64,000 nt of DNA, taken from assembly GCF_949628215.1 (NCBI RefSeq), contig NC_134297.1, positions 1,116,001-1,180,000 of the forward strand, given 5' to 3'. The DNA is from Phalacrocorax aristotelis. Lineage: Eukaryota; Chordata; Aves; Suliformes; Phalacrocoracidae. How positions within the stretch are numbered: position 1 is the stretch's first letter; every line of letters begins with the position of its first letter. This document shows, piece after piece, positions 1-11,313 of this stretch. The notes beneath the pieces are model-generated. The model saw nothing but the letters and a program-made list of their open reading frames with translations, was not told where the DNA came from and made no database searches. The translations under genes and the position numbers were made by a program.

Positions 1-117
1 GCGCCGGTTAGCAGAGCTTGCAGAGGTTACTGTGCTGGGGTGGCCCCGCGCCCCCAGGGTCCCCCGGCTGGGCTCTGCTGACCCCTGTCTCCCACCCCCC
101 CGGGAGGGCCACCGCAG

Positions 118-3100
118 AAGAAGGATTTCCCCAGCAACAGCTTCTACGTGGTGGTGGTGGTGAAGACGGAGGATGAGGCGTGCGGGGGGCCTCTGCCCTA
201 TTACCCCCTCTCCAGAGATGCCTCACCAGGTATGCCGGGGGGCTGGGGGAAGCGCCCACCTGTGAGTGCGTCCCTGACACCGCAGGTCGTGTGCTGGAGA
301 CATGCTGGGGACAGGGTGAGGGGCAGCGTCCGCAGAGGGCTGAGCCCCTGGCCCGTGCCTTCTCCCAGATGAACCCGTGGATCAGCACAACCGGCAGAAG
401 ATGCTGGAGGTGATGGTGTCGCCCACCATAACCTGTAAGCTGGGGAGTGGCTGTTTTGGGGGTGGGGGTGCTGGGCTCCGCAGGGGGCCCCGTGGCAGGT
501 CCCCAGGGCTGCCGCTCCCCCTGAGGGCTTGTCCTGGCTCTGGACAGCGGAGGCCTATGTGAGGAGCATGCTCTTCTGCCTGGCCATCTTCCTCTCCTTC
601 TACATCCTCACGCTGCTCATCAGCTGCTGGGAGAGCTGCCGGTGAGTTCCCGGGCGTCGCTGCTGAACCCGTGGGTGCCTTGCCGGCCCGCTCCTGGCGC
701 ACGGTCCCGGCGCGGTGGGGGCCCTCGGGCGTGCTGAGCCCCCTCGCCACTGGCTGCCAGCACGGCGCTGCTCACGGCCACTTCCCTCGGCAGGCAGCAG
801 AAGAGGAAGGGGCTCCTGGCAGCCATGGACTCGCCCAGCCTGGACACGGGTGAGGGGCTGGAGGCAGCGGCGGCACGTGGCGGGTCTGCCTGCCCGGGGG
901 ATTCCCGGTTATTTTGCCCTCTTGAGCCCGTGGCGAAGCCCTCAGTTATGCTGGAGTTCCCCACTTTCCCCCTGAGCTTGTCCCCGGCTTCCTGGGGACA
1001 AATCCCAATGTCAGGGGGACAGGGACGTTCTGGGGCTCGGGGGTCACTGCTGTGGGGCTGGCAGGGCTGTGCTGGGTCTTGGGTGTCTCACCAAGTCTGT
1101 CTCTTTCTTTCCACGGCTTTCCGGGGACGCCCAGCTTCTCTACTGGGTAGGTGCCAGCATCTGCTCTGTCCTTGGCTGCGAGCTCGCTCCCGTGCCAGGG
1201 CGGGGGCACGGGGCGCTGCTCCGTGCCGAACGGCCACGTGGCCCCAGGCCGGGGGTGCCACGGGAGGCTGCCGGCAGCTGACGGGGACCCTCCTGCCTTG
1301 CAGGGCATGCCCGCAGCATCCCCACTTCCTTCCTGGGCCATGCCACCTACAAAAGCTACGGTTACGGCTCCTTCGGTGAGTGCCACGTGCCGTCCCTCAC
1401 CTCCCTGCCTGTCGGCAGGCAGCCGTGCCCACCTTGTCTGGCCGTCCTTGCAGGTAACGGCTCCTCCAGCAGCGCTGAGGGCACCATGGACAGCATGGGC
1501 TCGGCAGAAGTCCCCTACAGCTACGTGGGTGAGTCCCGGGGCAGTGGTGCGGCGGCTGGCACGGCTGCAGCCCTGCAGAGCCAGCGTGCCTGGGCAACAC
1601 CGGGCTGCCCCAACAGTGCTGTGCTGCTGGCAGCGTCCCGGCTCTGCCCCCTCCATCTCCCAGGAGGGGTTCCTGGGTGCCAGCCCCTCCGTGCAAGCCC
1701 GCAGCGGGGTCTCCATCGGCGCCGCTAGCCAGCGGGGCGGGCACGCGCCGGGGAACCCCCCGGGGGCTCGGCCCCGTTCCTGCTCCGATAACTCTGGCTT
1801 TCCTTTGAAGGGCAGGAGCAGTTCAAGCGGCGCACGCCCTCCGCCCCGATGAGGCCGCTGAGCATTGCCATGGGTAGATGCTGGAACCGGGCAGGGACGG
1901 GCCAATCAAACCAAAATCTGCCCTGCCCCAAGCTTGCGCCCAGGGTGCTGAGCACCTCTGCTCCCTCCTCCTCTCCCTCAGAGCAATGGCAGCCACCCGG
2001 CAGCCCCTGCCATGGCCCTAGAGGCTGCGGGGCAGGGGGAGGACAGCGCCCTCCCGGCCCCCAGCTGACCCCAGCCCAGCAGGGCCCCGGGGGACCGGGC
2101 ACGGGGTGATGCTCGCCCGTGCCAGCCCAGCCAGCGTGTGTCCCTGGGGCATGGGCCGTGCGGGGGTCTGCGCAGAGCTGGAGCCTGTCCCCGGCATGAG
2201 TTGGCAGCTGAGCGGTTAATTGGGGGTGATTGGGGTCCCGTGGGATGGGCACCGAGGTGGGCTCGGGCTCGGGGCTCTGCTAATGGCCCCGGCTCGGCTG
2301 CAGGGGAGCGGTCGCTGGAGAATGTGGCTGGCCGACCGCGCGTGGACTCGCTCAGCTCCGTCGAGGAGGACGACTACGACACGCTGGCCGACATTGACTA
2401 CGACAAGAACGTCATCCGCACCAAGGTGCGTCCCGCCGCGTGCCCCCCGGTCCCCCGGCCCCCGCTGGCTGCTGCCCACCAGCCGGGGCGAGCCCCTCCA
2501 CCTGCCTCTCCTTCCAGCAATACCTCTGCGTGGCCGACCTGGCCCGCAAGGACAAGCGGGTGCTGCGGAAGAAGTACCAGATCTACTTCTGGTGAGTGGG
2601 GGGCAGTGGGGACAGGGGGCACAGAGCAGTGTCCCAACCCAGGGTGGGTAGCAGGACCCCCTGACGCCCCCCTGCCTCTCCCAGGAACATTGCCACCATC
2701 GCTGTCTTCTACGCCCTCCCCGTCGTCCAGCTCGTCATCACCTACCAGACGGTAAGTGGGGCCACAGCAGCAGCAAATGGGGAGCTGTGGGGGCTGTGGT
2801 CCCCTAGTGTGCTCCCCAGCCACGATGGGGACGTCCCTGGGCGTCCCCCGTGTGCCCACGTCCCGCCGCCGCCTGCTCTCACCGTGCCTGCACGCGCAGG
2901 TGGTGAACGTCACCGGCAACCAGGACATCTGCTACTACAACTTTCTGTGCGCTCACCCGCTGGGGAACCTCAGGTGGGTTCAGGGGGATGGTGGGCGGGT
3001 GGGGGTCCCCCACACGTGAGGCAGGCCTGCGGTGGGGCCCTGGGGAGGGAGAGGGGTCTGCAGCACCCACGTCCGGACTGCTCCCCTCGCAGCGCCTTCA

Positions 3101-5131
3101 ACAACATCCTCAGCAACCTGGGCTATGTCCTGCTGGGCTTGCTCTTCCTGCTCATCATCCTGCAGCGGGAGATCAACTACAACCGGGCGCTCATGCGCAA
3201 CGACGCCCACGCCCTGGTAAGGGACGGGCGGCCGTCGGGCTGCGTGCCCGGGGGGGTCTCAGCCGCCCAGGACCCCCGCTTCCCCTCCCTCCCCTCCCAC
3301 CCCCAGGAGTGCGGCATCCCCAAGCACTTTGGACTTTTCTACGCCATGGGCACTGCACTCATGATGGAGGGGCTGCTCAGCGCCTGCTACCATGTCTGCC
3401 CCAACTACACCAACTTCCAGTTCGGTGAGTGCCCCCCTGCCCGCCGCCGCCCGCGCCGGGGCCACCCCCCCCCCGCTTACCACTGCACCCCCCCGCAGAC
3501 ACCTCCTTCATGTACATGATCGCCGGGCTCTGCATGCTGAAGCTCTACCAGAAGCGCCACCCAGACATCAACGCCAGCGCCTACAGCGCCTACGCCTGCC
3601 TGGCCCTCGTCATCTTCTTCTCCGTCATCGGTGTGGTGAGTACGGCGGGTGCCGGTGGGGGCGGGGGGCGGCCGGTCGCCCCCACAGCCTGCTGCCCGCC
3701 GCCCCCTCGCCCTGCAGGTCTTCGGCAAGGGGAACACGGCCTTTTGGATCGTCTTCTCCATCATCCACATCGTGGCCACCCTGCTGCTGAGCACCCAACT
3801 CTACTACATGGGGCGCTGGAAGCTGGGTGAGGCAGGGGGCACCGCTGCGAGCGGGGCGGGTGGGGTTGGGGACAGCGTGGAGGTGCCCCCCGGCACAACC
3901 TCTCCTCTCCCACAGACTCGGGCATCCTGCGCAGGATCCTGCACGTGCTGTACACGGACTGTGTCCGGCAGTGCAGCGGGCCCATGTACGTGGTGAGTGT
4001 TGGCACTGCGGCTCGCAGCACTGGGCTCCCCGGCTCCACGGAGACCCCGCGGGGGGCCCTCCCTCCCCGAAGCGGCCGGCTGCCTGCCCCTCACAGCCCC
4101 CTCTCGCCCTTTGCAGGATCGAATGGTGCTCTTGGTCATGGGAAACATCGTCAACTGGTCGCTGTAAGTGCGGAGCCGGGCACGGTCCAGACCCTGCACT
4201 GCTTCTCCCAGCCTGGCCCGACACCCTCCCAGCTGCAGCCCCCTCCACTGGGGCTGGGCTGAGGACCGCCAGCTCGTGACAGCTGTGAGCTGAGCATGGC
4301 AGGTTCCCACCATAGCTGCAGCAGCCCCGGCGTCCCCACGTGCCGCCCGATCTCCTGGGGGCTGCCGGGGTGTCTAGGGGAAAGCGGGGTGCAGGGGTAC
4401 AGTGGGCGGGGGGACACCCCAGGCTGCGCTGACCCCGCTGCCTGTCCTTGCCTTCCCAGCGCTGCCTACGGCCTCATTGTCCGCCCCAATGACTTCGCTT
4501 CCTACCTGCTGGCCATCGGCATCTGCAACCTCCTCCTCTACTTCGCCTTCTACATCATCATGAAGGTGGGAGGCAAGCCCTGGCCCTGGCGTGGCTGTGC
4601 GGGCGCTGCGTGCCCGGTGGGAGGGCAGGGCAGGGACGGGCACCCCTGCCAGCGCCCGCCCGCGCGTTGACACTGGCCTTTCCCACAGCTCCGCAGCGGC
4701 GAGCGCATCAAGCTCATCCCCTTGCTCTGCATCATCAGCACCTCCGTGGTCTGGGGCTTTGCCCTCTTCTTCTTCTTCCAGGGACTCAGCACCTGGCAGG
4801 TGAGTGGGGGTGCGGCGCGGTGGGGCAGGCGGGGGGGGCACCGGCCGGTGCGGTGACGGCTGGCCCTGTCCCCAACAGAAAACGCCGGCCGAGTCCCGGG
4901 AGCACAACCGTGACTGCATCCTGCTCGACTTCTTTGATGACCACGACATTTGGCACTTCCTCTCCTCCATTGCCATGTTCGGTTCCTTCCTGGTAGGTGG
5001 TGGCCGCCGCCGGCAGGGCTGCCGGCTGCCCCTGGCTGCCCTGGCTCACCGCAGCCCTTGGTCCGCAGGTGCTGCTGACGCTCGACGATGACCTGGACTG
5101 CGTCCAGCGGGACAAGATCTACGTCTTCTAG
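118..5131 (+). CDS. SIDT2: SIDT2, SID1 transmembrane family member 2 (3' part; gene starts left of window)
   Basis: Multi-pass lysosomal membrane protein of the SID-1/CREST superfamily, implicated in nucleic acid uptake into lysosomes and in lipid handling. Exons: 118-229, 369-434, 548-641, 794-849, 1304-1375, 1454-1528, 1811-1873, 2304-2425, 2518-2591, 2685-2751, 2900-2973, 3093-3216, 3307-3424, 3499-3635, 3718-3826, 3916-3992, 4117-4163, 4460-4565, 4689-4799, 4879-4992, 5069-5131. All have GT-AG borders; together 1881 nt, 626 residues plus stop. The part seen starts in the end of the lumenal domain ([16 protein letters not shown]). It then shows about 11 hydrophobic segments and ends DKIYVF. 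The first cytosolic loop carries YGSF and YDTL, tyrosine sorting motifs known for lysosomal targeting in this protein. CREST metal-site residues are visible as [17 protein letters not shown] and [10 protein letters not shown]. The start at 118 is the best acceptor (CAG), but a second at 106 is possible. Recognition rests on near-identity with remembered mammalian SIDT2. Confidence 0.97.
1811..1873 (+). CDS. SIDT2: SIDT2 optional 63-nt exon
   Basis: In-frame 63-nt exon with good splice sites, encoding [21 protein letters not shown] in the cytosolic loop. The same cassette (GQEQFKRR...IAM) is known as an alternatively spliced piece of mammalian SIDT2. It lies between the YGSF and YDTL sorting motifs. 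Leaving it out keeps the frame (phase 1 on both sides). Confidence 0.8.
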
Positions 5132-5740
5132 GGGCCCGCAGCCGCCCGCTGCCTTGGGACTGTGCCAAACACCCAGCCGCAGCCCCTGGGAGGGGGCACG
5201 TGCCGGTGCGGCTGTGCCCCTGGGGAGGGATGCCCGTGCTGCGGGTCCCACCAGCCACTCCGTCCCCCTCCCCATGCAGCCCGGGGGTCCTGGTGTGCCT
5301 CTCCCCTGCGGCCAGGTCCCTCCCTGGCCCTGCGTGCCCATTCCTGGGGCTCATGGTAGCCAAGAACGGGGCTGGGGGGCCGCTGAGGCACCCATCCTTG
5401 GTGGCAAGAGACACTGGAAAAGGTGCTGCTGCTGCTGCTCTGTGTCCGTTGTCCCGCGGTGCGGGGGCCGGGGCGAGCGCCGTGCCAGCAGCCCCGTGGC
5501 CCCCCGAGCATGCGGGTGCGGGTCTCTCTTCAGTGCCTGAGTCGTGTGGGTGGGAGGTGGGGTGCGTGTGCCCGGCGCGGTGGCCGGAGAGACCCCACTC
5601 GCGTCTCCTTCCCTTCCGCGTCCCAGGAGGGTGTCGGACGCTTGTGGCCCCCGTCGCGGCTCCCGACAAAGGCTGTCGCGTGCTCTCTGTACGTGGGTCT
5701 GCTGGGAAGGGACTTGCATTAAAGTGTCTGCACTTTGCCT
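5132..5740 (+). other. SIDT2: SIDT2 3'UTR
   Basis: GC-rich sequence from the stop codon to just past the ATTAAA signal at 5718. It contains a short GCT run at about 5422-5438. No other structure seen. The end at about 5740 is inferred from the usual 10-30 nt spacing after the signal. Confidence 0.75.
5718..5723 (+). terminator. SIDT2: SIDT2 poly(A) signal ATTAAA
   Basis: ATTAAA, followed by a TG/CT-rich stretch (TGCCTGTGCCTGTTGCC) typical of a downstream cleavage element. It is the only plausible signal between the SIDT2 stop and the TAGLN promoter. Confidence 0.75.
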
Positions 5741-6340
5741 GTGCCTGTTGCCTCCTCCCTGGGCAGCAGGAGCCTGGGGGTCCCCAGGGGTCCCCGAGGG
5801 TGCAGCGGGGGTGGCGGGCTATGCCCTGCTGGGCTGCTACCAGATGTCAGCTGCACTCTGCTGTGGTGCCAGCTCCTCCTTCCCACTGGGACTTTGGGAT
5901 AAGAGGCAGCACTGCTGCTGGCCTCCTGCCCTGGAGCCCGCCTGTGTGGCACAGGGGCTGCAGGAGGCAGGTCTGGGGGGGTGGGGGTGCTGGCAGCCCC
6001 AAGGGGGTTAGGGATGCCCAGGGGGTCCCACTTCACGGGGCTGTGAGGGTGCTGGGAGGCTGGGGCTCCCCTTGGCACCACAGGCTGCTGCCAGCGCTGC
6101 TGCCTGCCTCGCTGCACCCTGGCCCTGGTGCCCGGCTGGGGCAGGGTGAAGCCCGGGGGAGGCTGTGGGGTGCCCAGGCGTGATGCCCGCAGGATGCCCG
6201 CAGCCTCGCTGCTCTGCCCCGGCCAGCCCCGAGCAGGGCACGCCGAGGGCTGTGGGGCCGCCCGGGCGGCCGTGCCTCCGCAGCAGCCCCGCAGCAAGCC
6301 CCGCTCAGCCGCCCCAGCTCGCCGGCAGTGAGCGCACGGG
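5741..6340. other. SIDT2-TAGLN intergenic spacer
   Basis: GC-rich spacer between the SIDT2 poly(A) site and the TAGLN promoter. I see no gene, no repeat family and no clear open frame with coding character. It may hold more distal TAGLN regulatory sites, but none can be named. Confidence 0.5.
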
Positions 6341-6403
6341 GAAACCAGCCATGAAGTCAGGGCAGAAACCCTCGGCGGCTCCTACGCCTGGCCGAGCGCT
6401 TGG

Positions 6404-6413
6404 CTATAAAAGG
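6404..6413 (+). promoter_or_regulatory. TAGLN: Distal CArG-like box, one mismatch
   Basis: CTATAAAAGG differs by one base from CC(A/T)6GG when read on either strand. It also looks like a TATA box, but lies about 240 bp upstream of the element that fits the promoter TATA. The distal CArG of mammalian SM22 sits in a similar place. Confidence 0.6.
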
Positions 6414-6528
6414 ACTTACTCCATCAGCCCCCGGCCCCGCTTCCTCCCTGCCCCCGAGCCCGCTGGGGAGAAAGCATGCGGGGAATGCTTGGGCACGGGC
6501 CTTAGTCGCTGATTTTCGGAGTCTTTCC

Positions 6529-6538
6529 CCAAATATGG
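6529..6538 (+). promoter_or_regulatory. TAGLN: Proximal CArG box (SRF site)
   Basis: CCAAATATGG is a perfect CC(A/T)6GG, about 115 bp upstream of the TATA-like element. It keeps the TCTTTCCC flank also found at the proximal CArG of the mouse gene. Confidence 0.85.
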
Positions 6539-6674
6539 TGCCTGGGCCAGAGTCATGGTGCGCTGCGGGGCTGGCGCGCTGCGGGAGGGAGGGCTGGGGG
6601 GGGGCTGGCCCCTGGGCTGCACTGACATCACTGTCCCGGCGCCGGCCTTTTAGCACAGGGTCGGCCTCCTAACT

Positions 6675-6732
6675 GTGCAGTGTGCTGGCTCCTGCGCAGA
6701 GCATCACCCCTCGCCTCTGTGAGCAGCCGCTT
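6675..6732 (+). other. TAGLN: TAGLN non-coding exon 1 (start approximate)
   Basis: Short leader ending CCGCTT before GTAAGT at 6733, as in mammalian TAGLN, where exon 1 is untranslated. The start is inferred from the TATA-like element at 6646. Confidence 0.6.
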
Positions 6733-6794
6733 GTAAGTCCTGCTGCGGGGGGGGGGGGCAGCGGGGAGGGTCCCCAGGGTGGGGACACCGACCC

Positions 6795-6970
6795 CTGGCG
6801 TGGGGGTGCTGCTCCCTGGGACGGGCACCCTGAGCCCGGGATGGTGACGCTGCTCTCGGGACTGCGATCCTGCTACCTGGGTGGGGATTGTACTCCTCCG
6901 ACTGGGACAGGGGTGCTGCTCCCCGGGACGGGGGTGCCGCTGCTTGGATTGCAGCGCTGCTCCCCGCATG
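6795..6970 (+). repeat. Degenerate tandem repeat in TAGLN intron 1
   Basis: Imperfect copies, roughly 28-32 bp, of a unit close to GGGACGGGGGTGCTGCTCCC, five to six in a row. Copies differ at several bases each, so this is an old minisatellite. Confidence 0.55.
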
Positions 6971-7828
6971 AGGGTCAGGCTCCCAGGAATGGAAGCTGCC
7001 GCTCGGGCTGGGGACACCGCTGGGGTTCTGTGCCGCTCCTGCTCCTCAGGACCGCGTTGCCGCCGGGGCTGCGTGGCTGCGGGTCGGCCGGGCTCAGCGC
7101 CGCGGCGGCTTGTCGGGGCCGTGCGGGGCTCGGTGCGGGGCTCAGGGGAGCGCGAAGGGGGTTCCAGCCTCCGCTTGCCCATTGCTGCGTGGCACCTCGG
7201 CGGGGATGGGTGACGGGCAGGGCGCTGGTGGGTGCGGGGGCGGCTGGCGGCCGGTGGGCACTGCCGTGTGGCCGAGGGAGCCGTGACCGGTAGATCTGGG
7301 GTCTGCATGCGATCCCCCTGTGGCAGCTCGGGCCAGGGCTCGGGGCACCCGGCGTCAGGGCACAGAGCGGAGCTGGCTGCGGCGCCACGGGACGTGCCTG
7401 GCGGCGCTCCGGCTCCGGGCGCAGGCTGCCCCTGCATCTCCGGCTGCAAGCGGGGTCGGCATCCTCCGCTGCACCGAGCTGTGCCCGGTCTCAGAGCCCA
7501 CCCTGCAGGAGCCAGTGGTCGGGGCAAGCCCGCCCGGGGCAGGGCGTGGATGTGGGGGCCGAGCGCAGGGCCCCGCGAGGGCACGGCCCCGGCGCTCGGT
7601 GGCTCAATGCCAAGCAGGGGGCTGTGCGGGAAGGAGCGAGGCCAGCTCCGCTGAGGGCTTGGCTGCCGGCTCCCAGTGCCTCTCCCCCCTCCCTGGCACC
7701 CTCCGGCCCTGCCCGCAGCAGCTACCTGCCATCTCTGCCCGCAGCATGCCCTTACAAGGGCACGGGCACGGCTCCCACCGCCACCCTGCCTCGCCTGCCC
7801 TCCTCCCCGGCACGGGGACCTGCTGTGC

Positions 7829-7945
7829 TGAGGCCACCCCACGGCACCACGGCCACCCTGCCCTGGCACAGCATGGCCACCCCTCCATGCCACGGCCACC
7901 ATGCCGTGCCACGGCCACCCAGCACTGCCCTGGTCACCCTCTGCC
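7829..7945 (+). repeat. CCACGGCCACC minisatellite in TAGLN intron 1
   Basis: About five imperfect copies of a unit of about 20 bp containing CACGGCCACC or CATGGCCACC. The rest of intron 1 (6733-8349) is GC-rich with no other recognised element. Confidence 0.55.
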
Positions 7946-8351
7946 ACCTGGCCCCCTCTGCTCAGCAGCCCCGCTGCTGCTGCCCGAGGGCACGGCCACG
8001 CCAGGGGCGTTCACGCGTGCCAAGAGCTGGCAGGCAGCTGAGCAGGCGGGGGAGCAGGATGAGGCTGCTCTCCTGCGCAGCCTGAGCCGGGGAGTGGGAA
8101 CGAGGCACCCCTGCTGGGACGGGAGGTGTCTGTGGCTCATGGCCATGCACTCACCTCCAAATGTGCCTGGACGGAGCCGAAGGGCTGTTGCGTGTCAAGG
8201 GAAGAGCCAGGAGGACGCGTCCCCACCACACCAGGGTGGGAGGTAGATGCCGCAGGGTGCTGGGGTGGCCGCGGGTCCCCGGGCAGGGGGACAGCATCTC
8301 CACAGCCTGACGGTCCCTGTCCCACCGCCAGGTCTCCCACCCGCTGCAGAC

Positions 8352-9410
<1,059 letters not shown>

Positions 9411-9957
9411 GCAGCCCCCCTCGCCGCCCCCAGCCCTCCCGCTGCTGGGAGAGCAGCCCCAGCCGGGACCTCCGTCTTCGCTTCCCCTGGCCCAGCGCGC
9501 CGCGGCCGCCCGAGCGCCGGCGGCCACCACCGCCCCTCACCAATTGGTATTTATTGAAAAGAAAACGCCAGCCAGCCCAAACGACCCTTCAGCGCGACCA
9601 ACGGCAGCACGCGCCCCTTGCGCGGCGACGCACCCAGCCTTGGGGACGCCGGGGCAGCCCCGCCACGCTCGCGCCGTGCCCCGGGCGGCCTCTCCCCTCC
9701 GGCCTCGCACGCTCCCGCCGCACCCCCGCGAGCCCCGCTGCCAGCCGGCCCCGGCCCCGCCGCGCTGCGCTTGCTGGCACCCGCGGGTGCCCCGCCGCCC
9801 TCCCTGGGACAGCGGGTGGGAAGGGCGCGCGCCCCAGCCCCCGGAGCCGCCCCGCCTGCCCGCAGCCCTGCACGAGCCCCGCGCCACTGCCGCAGAGCGC
9901 CTCGCGTACGGGGAGGAAAGGAAATTGGCCTTGGTTTTGTACTTCGTTTTTGTCAAA

Positions 9958-9963
9958 ATTAAA
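9958..9963 (+). terminator. TAGLN: TAGLN poly(A) signal ATTAAA
   Basis: ATTAAA at the end of a 3'UTR of about 570 nt running from 9411. It lies in a TTTTGTCAAAATTAAAAGGTT context and is followed within 30 nt by GC-rich sequence. Confidence 0.75.
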
Positions 9964-9984
9964 AGGTTATTCATCTAGCGTGGC

Positions 9985-10289
9985 CTGACGAGGTTTCCTC
10001 CCGCCCGCCCCATCGCCCCCGGCCAGCGGTGCCCAAAAAGCCGAAGCCACCCTCTGTAGAAGCTGCTCAGGTCGCCTGGGCCACATCCGCAACTTCTTCC
10101 AGCTCTGAACCTGGGAGAACCAGAGCTGGGACTGGGGCTTTCCCTGCCCAGCTCTCTCGGTTCCCGGGAAGCAGCGCCGGCACCTGGCCCAGCCTCCCCG
10201 CAGGCCCTGGGCCTGGAGGTGCTGGTGACTCATCTTTCCACAGCAGGAAAGGGCTGGGAAGGCAGAGCAGCGACAGATGGGGGAAAGGA
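9985..10289. other. TAGLN/PCSK7 tail-to-tail spacer
   Basis: About 300 bp between the poly(A) signals of the two convergent genes. No element recognised. In mammals the two transcripts overlap here; in this window a short gap or an overlap are both possible. Confidence 0.5.
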
Positions 10290-11313
10290 GGGTTTTTAAG
10301 ACTTTATTTGGAAAGCTACACAAAAGGGCTCTGCTGATTAAAAAACAAACCCCAGCTTTAAAAAAATAAACCACCGAACCCAAAGGCGCATGAACAAGCC
10401 AACCCTGCTCGCAGATGAGCCGCTGCCAGAGCAGTTCACCCTCCCCTTCCCCGCCCAAAGCAGGCATCGCCCCCCACCTCACCCCTCCCGGGTGCCGCAC
10501 GTAAGCTGATGCCCCAGCAAGCGTTGGGGAGGCAACTGGGGGAAGTGGCCGCAGCGAGCTCGCACTGCCACGACACCCGCGGCCGGAGGTGCTGCTGTGC
10601 CCACCGTGGCCGGGAGAGCCCCATCCTGCCCCTCAGCAGGACGGCCGAGAAAGCCCCGCTGCCTCCTGCCTCCCCAAGCGCAGGGCTGCTCGCGTGCCTG
10701 CGGGACACGAGGAGGAGGTGGCAGGGTCAGAGCACAGGGGACAGGGAGCAAATGCTGCTTGGAGATGGGCAAAGCGACTCTCCGCTTCTAAGCTGGGTGT
10801 GACTGGTGGGTACTGGCCAGCTCGTAGCCCAGCAGGGCAGGGAATGACAGCGCTGTGGGGTCCCTGCCTGCAGAGGCAGCTGCCGGGGGCCCTGCCACAT
10901 TTTCCGGGCTCCCTCTGCAGAACCTGGGGCCAAAGCAACGCTTCCTCCCCGCACCGCAAGGCCGCAGGAGCTGTGGCGTGCAGGGGGCTCCGTGCAAACC
11001 TGCACCAGAGCCACCCCGCGCACAGGAGGCGTCGGCGTGGGGCCTTGCTCCACGCACAAAGGGAAGCCCTGAGCGCCGCTGCAGGGCAGGCTCCCTTAGG
11101 AATGAGTTTAAGGCTTGGTTTGTTTTCCAGAGCGAGGGAAAGGGAAGCTCCCCTTCCGCTGCCAGCACTCTCTTCTTGTTTCTGAGCCACTTCCAACACC
11201 ACCTTCCGCAGGACACATGGCAACGGTCCCCGGTGGCTCAGGAAGCCTCTGCTGCCCGTGCTCGGGAAGGACGTACCGAGTGGGAGGGACCCAGCCCAAA
11301 GCCCCTGCCCCAG
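10290..11313 (-). other. PCSK7: PCSK7 3'UTR
   Basis: About 1 kb of non-coding sequence from the stop codon to the AATAAA at 10303-10308. It includes a T/A-rich stretch near 10336-10370. The boundary is inferred. Confidence 0.65.
10303..10308 (-). terminator. PCSK7: PCSK7 poly(A) signal AATAAA
   Basis: TTTATT on the + strand reads AATAAA on the PCSK7 strand, about 1 kb beyond the PCSK7 stop. It is the first clear signal after the stop codon at 11314. Confidence 0.7.

Larger units (their letters stand above)
6341..6674 (+). promoter_or_regulatory. TAGLN: TAGLN smooth-muscle promoter
   Basis: Reads as the avian counterpart of the SM22-alpha promoter. In order: CTATAAAAGG (6404-6413, near-CArG), a perfect CArG box CCAAATATGG (6529-6538) in the context TCTTTCCCCAAATATGG, a CRE-like TGACATCACTG (6623-6633), and a TATA-like CCTTTTAG (6646-6653). 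Then comes a short leader ending in a GTAAGT donor. The order and spacing of CArG, TGACATCAC and TATA match what I recall of the mouse promoter. SRF with myocardin is the expected regulator (known of the family, not shown here). Confidence 0.85.

Noticed and set aside
946-1905. 319-codon minus-strand open frame over SIDT2 exons
   Set aside because: Opposes well-matched SIDT2 exons and has no domain or low-complexity pattern pointing to a real protein.
6628-7947. 439-codon open frame on the minus strand across the TAGLN promoter and intron 1
   Set aside because: Arg/Pro/Ala-rich shadow of GC-rich DNA with no splice or family support; it crosses a recognised promoter and two minisatellites.
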